From an uncultured Bacilli bacterium (lineage in GTDB: Bacteria; Bacillota_I; Bacilli_A; RF39; UBA660), in the NCBI GenBank assembly GCA_947623975.1, contig CANQHY010000021.1, forward strand, positions 1 to 15,727: 15,727 bases of DNA. The letters run 5' to 3'. How positions within the stretch are numbered: position 1 is the first letter of the stretch; each line of letters starts with the position of its first letter. The notes below the pieces were generated by a model that saw only the letters and a list, made by a program, of their open reading frames with translations, was not told the origin of the DNA and did no database searches. The translations under genes were made by a program, and so were the position numbers. Below are positions 7,367 to 12,967 of this stretch, piece by piece.

Positions 7367-7801
7367 CTACCCTCGATTTAATTCTGTTTCACTAACTCCT
7401 CTACCATCACAATTGGTACTCAAATCATTAAACCAATCATCTGATTTGATAAGTGTACCCGTTTCAATAATTCTAGTTTCACCCTTTATTGAAACATCAA
7501 GAGATACATTCATGATAGCAAAAGTAGCATACAATTTGACATAATAATATCCACCTCTATTTTCAGCTGGATACCTACAAATTACATACTTACCATTACG
7601 AGAATACCCTAATCCAGCTAGAACATTCTCAAAGCTATCTTTATCTGTTATTCCCTCTGACTGCTCGAGATAATTAACTACGGAATTTTTTATTTTATAG
7701 ACACTAGCGTATTGAATAACAGCGGCTAAAAACGCTATAAATATAGTCATAAAGAACAACACAATCCAAAATAGCATTGTTCCACCTATTGCTTCACGCA
7801 T
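7367..7801 (-). CDS. tadE: TadE-like minor pilin
   Basis: This is a 144-residue protein with a short leader (MREAIG), one hydrophobic helix at about 9-33, then an extracytoplasmic domain of about 110 residues. Two cysteines outside (75 and 131) could form one disulfide. A short leader, N-terminal helix and small globular domain make the TadE/TadF pseudopilin layout. The leader matches that of the upstream pilin in the pattern M-[K/R]-E-A-x-G, suggesting cleavage after Gly6 by the same prepilin peptidase. The ATG at 7801 has GAGGAGTG about 10 bases upstream, and the gap to the pilin stop is 28 bases. It is co-transcribed with the pilin and tadZ. Sequence divergence from textbook TadE, including no Glu at +5 of the mature helix, limits certainty. 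Confidence 0.66.
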   Translation of the reverse strand: MREAIGGTMLFWIVLFFMTIFIAFLAAVIQYASVYKIKNSVVNYLEQSEGITDKDSFENVLAGLGYSRNGKYVICRYPAENRGGYYYVKLYATFAIMNVSLDVSIKGETRIIETGTLIKSDDWFNDLSTNCDGRGVSETELNRG

Positions 7802-7829
7802 TAACTATCACACTCCTCAGGAATTAACT

Positions 7830-7994
7830 TTATTGTATACCACTTAAATCTACATTTTGATTTGTACTATCATTAAACTTATCACCAATGCCTTCAAGTA
7901 TTCCTGGTAAAAACATAGTAACGAAAGTTAATACTGCTGCAATAGCAATGATAGTAACTAAAGTCATATTTAATTCTCCAGTTGCTTCTTTCAT
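7830..7994 (-). CDS. flp: Flp-type Tad major pilin candidate, 54 residues
   Basis: This short frame is easily missed. It encodes 54 residues: a leader MKEATG, a mature start ELNMT, a hydrophobic helix LVTIIAIAAVLTFVTMFL at about 12-29, and a short polar tail ending VDLSGIQ. Size, one N-terminal helix and small tail are those of Flp pilins, the filament subunit of Tad pili. Cleavage would be after Gly6. The usual Glu at +5 of the mature protein is absent; the acidic residue is at +1. The ATG at 7994 has AAGGGAGTGA about six bases upstream, and the strongest promoter of the window (8029-8057) lies just before it, as expected for a major subunit. The tadE-like gene follows in the same direction. 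No prepilin peptidase gene is in the window. Confidence 0.77.
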   Translation of the reverse strand: MKEATGELNMTLVTIIAIAAVLTFVTMFLPGILEGIGDKFNDSTNQNVDLSGIQ

Positions 7995-8028
7995 CAAAAA
8001 TCACTCCCTTCTAGTTTATACATTTATT

Positions 8029-8057
8029 ATTATAAACTTTTTTTTTAAGTTTATCAA
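8029..8057 (-). promoter_or_regulatory. Consensus sigma-A promoter for the pilin unit
   Basis: On the minus strand, TTGATA (8052-8057) and a perfect TATAAT (8029-8034) are exactly 17 bases apart. The predicted start near 8021 leaves about 27 bases including the pilin ribosome site. The spacer centre is a run of A, and arms ATAAACTT/AAGTTTAT (8047-8054 with 8032-8039) make the element nearly palindromic. The hairpin is not followed by a T-run, so I read it as promoter rather than terminator. Confidence 0.82.
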
Positions 8058-8061
8058 TATA

Positions 8062-8850
8062 TTAGATACCAAAAAGCATAAGCATTGACACTAACAAAAT
8101 AGCCATTGTTCCACCACCAGTCACAACAAGCATTATCATCGTCTTTTTTTCCATAGTATCTAGCCTATTTTTATATTTAACTTCCCTTGCTTTATTTTGC
8201 AAAGAAGAAACTGATTTAGAAAATATCAATAATTGCTTATATTTATTTTCTTGAGCACCTAAACCAAGTCTATACAAAAGTCGCATCATTCTCATTGAAT
8301 CTCTTACTGGATATGTAGTTGCAAAATCCATATAAGGCTGAATTGAAGAATCACCAGCATCGATTTTAGCCACCATTTGTCTTAACCCAGATTTAAAAAC
8401 ATCAGGTGCACTTTCAATTGATCTTGCGATTGCAACGGGAACGGTATAATTCTGACAAAGTATTTCAAGATTCTTTAAATAGTATGGAAGAAGTAAATCA
8501 ATTTGATGCATATATTTTTTATAATAACTTTTTAATGACATATAAGGCATTTTAAATAATAAGAAGCCTAATATCAAAATCATTAATACATTTAAAAAAT
8601 TTAAATTGGCAATCATTAAAACAAATATTACTAATGTACCATAAAAAGCGTTTCTTATTCTTGTAGCAAACAGTTTATTTGCATTAACAGATTCACCATA
8701 TTTGGCTGCGACATAAAAATCATAATCTTTTTCTTTTAAAAACATTAAAAAGCCATTTTCTTCATTTAAAAAAGTTTTAGTATTTACTTTTCCTGTATAG
8801 AGAAACGGGAAAATAACCAAAGCAGCAATAATAAATATTTCAATCATCAT
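8062..8850 (-). CDS. tadC: TadC-like inner-membrane platform protein (type II secretion F domain)
   Basis: This is a 262-residue membrane protein with helices at about 3-18, 66-82, 84-104 and 238-261. Between them lies a helical cytoplasmic domain (about 105-235) containing QIDLLLPYYLKNLEILCQNYTVPVAIARSIE, which fits the GspF/TadC domain: a helical bundle that contacts the TadA ATPase and forms the platform for pilus assembly. The tadB stop is two bases upstream, so translation is coupled; a G-run (GGGGG) inside the tadB end supplies a ribosome site. Either of two adjacent ATG codons could start it. TadB and TadC are paired in all Tad systems; assignment of the second gene as TadC rests on order and on the C-terminal helix pair. 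Confidence 0.82.
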   Translation of the reverse strand: MMIEIFIIAALVIFPFLYTGKVNTKTFLNEENGFLMFLKEKDYDFYVAAKYGESVNANKLFATRIRNAFYGTLVIFVLMIANLNFLNVLMILILGFLLFKMPYMSLKSYYKKYMHQIDLLLPYYLKNLEILCQNYTVPVAIARSIESAPDVFKSGLRQMVAKIDAGDSSIQPYMDFATTYPVRDSMRMMRLLYRLGLGAQENKYKQLLIFSKSVSSLQNKAREVKYKNRLDTMEKKTMIMLVVTGGGTMAILLVSMLMLFGI

Positions 8851-8852
8851 AA

Positions 8853-9752
8853 TTATTCAGCCCCCACATTTTCGTTATAATATTTTTCGCCACTAAGTAA
8901 GAAATAACTGTTAAACAATACAACGGCATGTAAAGCAATCGTAACAAAAGTATTTTCCAAAAGTTGTAAATAAGTATCTATTCCAAGTAAAAGCTGTACT
9001 AACATAACCATAAGGTACAAAAGCATACCATATTGAATAAATTGTCTATGGAAATTTTGTCTATCGATTCTGTCGCGATATACTCCCTCAACTAGCATAT
9101 CTATATCTAAAAGCATGTTTTCAAGTACTTCATTAGAATCCTTTGCACCTTCCCTTGTTATTTGTAAAAACAACTGATGCATATTTTTTGTCATATGAAA
9201 ATCGTATTTTTCGTTCATATAATCAAGAGAAGCTATTATGTCACCATTTCTATATGCTAAGTCAATCATTTCTTTAACATCGTTTGAAACAGGAGACTGC
9301 AACACCCCGGAATTATAAACGCCCTCCAAAGCTTTTACAAAATTCTGGGTTGTTTGGAATTCCATAATTGTATTTGTCGTATATACTTGAATTTGTTCAA
9401 AAATAAACTCACTATATATTCTTTTACAACGTAAATAAGAAAGATACGGAATAACAGCTACTACTACAATCATATACACAATAGATACTGCTATATTATA
9501 GAAATAAAGATATGAAATACCAAAAGCAGCACCAGCAAAAATAATTACTTGAAAAGTATACTGTTTAACAGAATATTCAAGTCCCATTTCTTTTACTTTC
9601 TCACGAACGACTTTAAAAGAAAATGGTGCATATCTATCATATACAGCAGCAGATGTATCTACTACAAATTTATACATTGAGTCCCCTTTTTTAAAGAAAT
9701 ACAAAAGAGCAAAAATTACTATTCCGAGTACTATAAAGATCTCAATATACAT
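8853..9752 (-). CDS. tadB: TadB-like inner-membrane platform protein (type II secretion F domain)
   Basis: This is a 299-residue membrane protein with helices at about 3-20, 67-85, 87-106, 240-257 and 265-286. The cytoplasmic helical region (about 107-235) includes FIFEQIQVYTTNTIMEFQTTQNFVKALEG and AYRNGDIIASLDYM, consistent with the T2SSF/TadB bundle that works with TadC as a platform under the pilus and couples to TadA. The start is ATG at 9752 with GAAGGTG five bases upstream, 23 bases after the tadA stop. It is part of the cpaB-tadA-tadB-tadC unit. Confidence 0.85.
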   Translation of the reverse strand: MYIEIFIVLGIVIFALLYFFKKGDSMYKFVVDTSAAVYDRYAPFSFKVVREKVKEMGLEYSVKQYTFQVIIFAGAAFGISYLYFYNIAVSIVYMIVVVAVIPYLSYLRCKRIYSEFIFEQIQVYTTNTIMEFQTTQNFVKALEGVYNSGVLQSPVSNDVKEMIDLAYRNGDIIASLDYMNEKYDFHMTKNMHQLFLQITREGAKDSNEVLENMLLDIDMLVEGVYRDRIDRQNFHRQFIQYGMLLYLMVMLVQLLLGIDTYLQLLENTFVTIALHAVVLFNSYFLLSGEKYYNENVGAE

Positions 9753-9775
9753 AAAAACACCTTCTTTCTTGCCAA

Positions 9776-11329
9776 TTAAACAGTATTAACATTTGTAGCA
9801 AAACCAGTATTTTGTTGTGTGACTGTATTATTAATTTGCGGAGGGCTTGTTGGAGCAACAACAGCTACACTATTATCGACGTTAGATATGTTACCATTAA
9901 CGTTTAAATTCGGTTGAAAAGTATTAGTATTTGCAACACCATTTGAATTCTCAGAAGAAACTCCTGCTGATGCAAGGCTTGGTTTATTTTCCCCAAATAA
10001 ATTATTAATATCAATTCCTTGACCTTCCAAATAAGATTTCAAATATTTAGAAGGTTCGTTATATGTTTCTTCACCAGAAACCGTCTTCTTATAAATATTG
10101 TTAAATTGGGCTTCGTTATCATCAGTTACATAAAACTCAGTAACGCCTGCAATTTCACGAACAAACCTTTTAACTTTCGGATCATACCTTCCTCTTACAA
10201 ATACACCTATCTGAACATAGCGATATATAGTTTTTAAAAATTGATCAACATCAATATTTGATTCCAAAAGGCTATACATACGATGAGGAATACTTTCAGC
10301 TTTATCAGCATGTATTGTGGATAAGATATTGTGCCCTGACGAAATAGAATTACGTACAGCTGTTACTGCTTCAGCACTACGAACCTCTGATAATAAAATC
10401 CACTTAGGATTCTGTCTCATACAGGTAACTAATACATCAGAGTAAGATGCAATATTATTAGTCTTCATTGCTACGATATCACGAGTTGGAAATATTCTAT
10501 CCAAATGCAATTCCAATGTATCCTCAATCGTAATAATTTTTTCGTTTTCGGCAGTATGACTAGCTAAATATTTTACAAGCTCAGTTTTACCGGAACCAGT
10601 CTCTCCGCAGACAATTATATTACAATGTCCCTTTACACAATTTATTAAGAAATCGTGAATGCTAAGAGTAACATATTTTTCATTAATTAATTTATTCTTC
10701 TCTAGTCTTATTTTAGCTGGGGTCTTACGAAACACAGCAGCAATTCCATTTCTTGCAATCGAATCATGGACAAAATTCATACGGAGTTCGGCACTCTCAG
10801 AGTCTAGAAATGGATGGGCCATATTAAACGTCTTTCCCATAACGTTTGAACACTGAAAGGCGATTTTTTCAACAAGGGCATTATTTACATCTTGTTGATC
10901 TGCTCTATATACACCTTTATCTAAAGATTTAAGCCAAAGTTGACCACCATTACTGTAAGAAATATCTGTGATATCATCGTCATCTAAATATTTTTTTAAG
11001 GGTCCAAATTCTATACTAGAAAAATTATCAGCATCTTTTTCATAATTTGACTTTTTAACGACACTATTTCCGCCAAAATCTATGCCACCAGCAGTTGCTG
11101 TACTACTATTATTAGCTGTCGCAGAAACACTTGGTGTTGGTGAAGATACGTTTTGCGTGTCAACAGCATTAGGCGTAACAAGAATATTTTTATTTGGCAC
11201 TGCTACCGTTGTATTTTGTGATACAGAATTGACAGAATTATCAGTATTATTATTTACTACCGGATTATCATTATTACTATTCGAAATGTCATTAAAGCCA
11301 ATATTTCCAAAATTCATTGACTCATCCAT
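9776..11329 (-). CDS. tadA: TadA/CpaF-type secretion ATPase with low-complexity tails
   Basis: This is a 517-residue protein. It is a hexameric ATPase of the VirB11/GspE superfamily that drives Tad pilus extension from the cytoplasmic face. Catalytic parts in order are a TadA N-domain (about 100-220), Walker A GETGSGKT at 242-249, an Asp box ITIEDTLELHL at 266-276, Walker B WILLSEVR at 310-317 and a His box GHNILSTIHADKAES at 332-346. The outer parts are unusual: residues 1-95 and about 448-517 are low-complexity, rich in Asn, Ser, Thr and Val, and likely disordered. The ATG at 11329 has AAGGGGTG eight bases upstream; a GTG at 11338 lies inside that site and is rejected. The cpaB stop is 12 bases upstream. 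The same superfamily includes VirB11, so it might also serve the neighbouring type IV secretion genes. Confidence 0.94.
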   Translation of the reverse strand: MDESMNFGNIGFNDISNSNNDNPVVNNNTDNSVNSVSQNTTVAVPNKNILVTPNAVDTQNVSSPTPSVSATANNSSTATAGGIDFGGNSVVKKSNYEKDADNFSSIEFGPLKKYLDDDDITDISYSNGGQLWLKSLDKGVYRADQQDVNNALVEKIAFQCSNVMGKTFNMAHPFLDSESAELRMNFVHDSIARNGIAAVFRKTPAKIRLEKNKLINEKYVTLSIHDFLINCVKGHCNIIVCGETGSGKTELVKYLASHTAENEKIITIEDTLELHLDRIFPTRDIVAMKTNNIASYSDVLVTCMRQNPKWILLSEVRSAEAVTAVRNSISSGHNILSTIHADKAESIPHRMYSLLESNIDVDQFLKTIYRYVQIGVFVRGRYDPKVKRFVREIAGVTEFYVTDDNEAQFNNIYKKTVSGEETYNEPSKYLKSYLEGQGIDINNLFGENKPSLASAGVSSENSNGVANTNTFQPNLNVNGNISNVDNSVAVVAPTSPPQINNTVTQQNTGFATNVNTV

Positions 11330-11341
11330 TATAAACACCCC

Positions 11342-12205
11342 TTATTCTGTTTTATTTTCTGTATCTCCACCTATATTAATTTCTGGCACATCTTCAGGAA
11401 TGCTTGCTGCCATATTTAAAATATACTCTTCTAAATATTGACTCGTAACATTTGGTGTAAGTTCTCCGCTAGAATCGCTTGGATTATAAGCTTTTGGAAC
11501 AGGTATTACCTCTATTCTTGAAAAGCCCGAACTCTCAGAATAAATAGAATAATTATTAATTGCGTTTATCTTTCTTAATAATAAATGTTGTTCTTCTGGA
11601 AGAGCAAATTGTATAACATAAGGAATTCTTGCTTCGTCCGAATTTTCAAAAACATTCTTTCCATCAGAGGTCTTTACTGCTAATATTTTTACATCTTTAA
11701 GTAACTTACCAACCAAAGCCTTACCATTTTCTTTAGTTGAAATATAAATATCAATATAATTACCTGGTAAAATTGAATTTGTGTAACTTGTTAGCATATT
11801 GACAGTTAAATAATAAAGGGTTTCTCCTTCTTTAATATCAAAAAGTGCAGAATCAGGCAAATCGTTTTTTGTAGTTACAGATTCTTTATAAAAAAGACTT
11901 CCAGCCGGTATAATTGTGTTAACATTAGAATATCTTCCAACTATATCATTAACATTTGCATAATAATTTCCTTTCAAAGCTTCCCTTGGAACTTTAATTA
12001 GCGTAATCATATCTGATGTAATTTCTGTTTTTGGTTGTATTGTAACCTTCGCTACTGGAATAGAAACAGGCTTAGTAGCACTATTTACACGCCAAGTATA
12101 TCCCACTATAAGAACTACAACGATCAAAAGTGCACATATAGCCGTAACAACATTTTTGTTTTTAAAAAATTTCTTAAATTTTGAAGTATTCAAATTATTA
12201 TCCAT
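11342..12205 (-). CDS. cpaB: CpaB/RcpC-like Tad assembly protein with SAF domain
   Basis: This is a 287-residue protein with a basic cytoplasmic start, one membrane helix at about 18-37, and an extracytoplasmic part. Residues 46-110 (SIPVAKVTIQPKTEITSDMI, then VPREALKGNY and IIPAGSLFYKE) are a clear SAF domain. About 120-235 form the RcpC-like domain, with LTVNMLTSYTNSILPGNYIDIYI. CpaB/RcpC acts in Tad pilus assembly outside the inner membrane; in monoderms, where no secretin exists, it presumably guides the pilus through the wall. I chose the ATG at 12205 because ATAGGAGATG lies eight bases upstream. A GTG at 12280 would add 25 residues, but it falls upstream of the predicted transcription start. 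It is the first gene of the tad unit. Confidence 0.86.
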   Translation of the reverse strand: MDNNLNTSKFKKFFKNKNVVTAICALLIVVVLIVGYTWRVNSATKPVSIPVAKVTIQPKTEITSDMITLIKVPREALKGNYYANVNDIVGRYSNVNTIIPAGSLFYKESVTTKNDLPDSALFDIKEGETLYYLTVNMLTSYTNSILPGNYIDIYISTKENGKALVGKLLKDVKILAVKTSDGKNVFENSDEARIPYVIQFALPEEQHLLLRKINAINNYSIYSESSGFSRIEVIPVPKAYNPSDSSGELTPNVTSQYLEEYILNMAASIPEDVPEINIGGDTENKTE

Positions 12206-12411
12206 TATTTCATCTCCTATACCAATCCCATTGATAGCATTACCCCCAACTATCTTACTATAAAAAGTATACATTATCACTTACAAAAACGCAAGTGACA
12301 AAGAAAAAAAATCAAACAAAGTTTTTTTATGTACATAAATATATGCAAAGCGATAATTAATTACCACGCAATATTAAAATTGTATAAATCTGTAAATTAT
12401 ACACTTTATAA
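12206..12411. other. Intergenic region between the two tad-type units
   Basis: This is the longest gene-free stretch. It holds the cpaB leader and promoter, the inverted repeat at 12277-12298, and an AT-rich segment (about 12300-12410) with A- and T-runs. No further gene with a plausible ribosome site was seen. The strong terminator on its far side makes this a true unit boundary. Confidence 0.6.
12266..12294 (-). promoter_or_regulatory. Candidate sigma-A promoter for the cpaB-tadABC unit, overlapped by an inverted repeat
   Basis: On the minus strand, TTGCGT (12289-12294) and TATACT (12266-12271) are 17 bases apart, with the start expected near 12259 and a leader of about 55 bases. The -10 is five of six; the -35 keeps only TTG. 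An inverted repeat with six-base arms TCACTT/AAGTGA (12277-12282 and 12293-12298) spans the spacer and touches the -35, so it could be an operator. Confidence 0.5.
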
Positions 12412-12449
12412 AAAAATCTCTTAACAGTGTTACTGTCAAAGAGATTTTT
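12410..12449 (-). terminator. Strong rho-independent terminator closing the first unit
   Basis: Eleven-base perfect arms (12439-12449 and 12412-12422) enclose a second five-base stem ACAGT/ACTGT (12432-12436 with 12424-12428). On the minus strand a seven-T run (12410-12416) overlaps the end of the stem and runs past it. It begins three bases after the stop of the 165-residue gene. It is the best terminator in the window and separates the cysteine-rich unit from cpaB. Confidence 0.88.
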
Positions 12450-12451
12450 CA

Positions 12452-12949
12452 CTACTCATATCTATCCGGTGTTCTATTTTCTAGTACACCAGTTAAAACA
12501 TTTACAATATCCTCACCGCTATCATACTTTACGCGAAAAAATGAAAGGAAGGAAAACTGCTCATTTGCTACAAGAGTTATAGTAACTTTGGGTGGGCATT
12601 CATCAATATCATTTATAATAATTCGATAATTTCTATTCAATTGAGCAGAAGAGGCAAATCTTCTTACAAAACTTTCAACAAATTTTTGTTCTACGATTCT
12701 TATTGTTCCAGGTAGACCTTCCATACAATGCATACTTTCAGGATCATTTTCTTCTGTTACTCCATCCCAACCTACTCCATCTCTATAGGCCTTAAGATCA
12801 ACCGAATCAATCATTGCCGCCTCTGTTATTTCTTTTAAAAGATAATAACTTTGCTCATTACTTATAATTACATTTCCAAATATGTTTATCATTACCAAAC
12901 CAAGTATACCCATCACCATGAAAAAATACATCCACATTGAACTATTCAT
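12452..12949 (-). CDS. Small membrane-anchored TadE-like (pseudopilin-like) protein
   Basis: This is a 165-residue protein with one N-terminal hydrophobic helix at about 5-29, a short amphipathic helix (EQSYYLLKEITEAAMIDSVDL, split by residue 40), then a small outer domain with two cysteines (75 and 118) that could pair. The overall shape is that of TadE/TadF minor pilins: N-terminal helix that continues out of the membrane, followed by a beta-rich domain. It lacks the M-[K/R]-E-A-x-G leader found in the other two pilin-like genes here. I am reminded of the small unknown-function family DUF5411, but cannot confirm it. The ATG at 12949 has AAAGGTGGGG upstream and lies 18 bases after the large cysteine-rich gene, so the two are co-expressed. 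The terminator follows immediately. Confidence 0.6.
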   Translation of the reverse strand: MNSSMWMYFFMVMGILGLVMINIFGNVIISNEQSYYLLKEITEAAMIDSVDLKAYRDGVGWDGVTEENDPESMHCMEGLPGTIRIVEQKFVESFVRRFASSAQLNRNYRIIINDIDECPPKVTITLVANEQFSFLSFFRVKYDSGEDIVNVLTGVLENRTPDRYE

Positions 12950-12967
12950 TACTCACCCCACCTTTAA

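Noticed and set aside
8032..8054. Hairpin after tadC read as a terminator
   Set aside because: There is no T-run on the minus strand after the stem, and the arms coincide with a near-consensus promoter.
11082..11441. 119-residue plus-strand hydrophobic frame
   Set aside because: It is antisense to the low-complexity start of tadA and crosses into cpaB; the hydrophobicity comes from reversed Asn, Ser and Thr codons.
12206..12280. GTG start at 12280 for cpaB
   Set aside because: The predicted -10 box lies inside this extension and a good ribosome site precedes the ATG at 12205.
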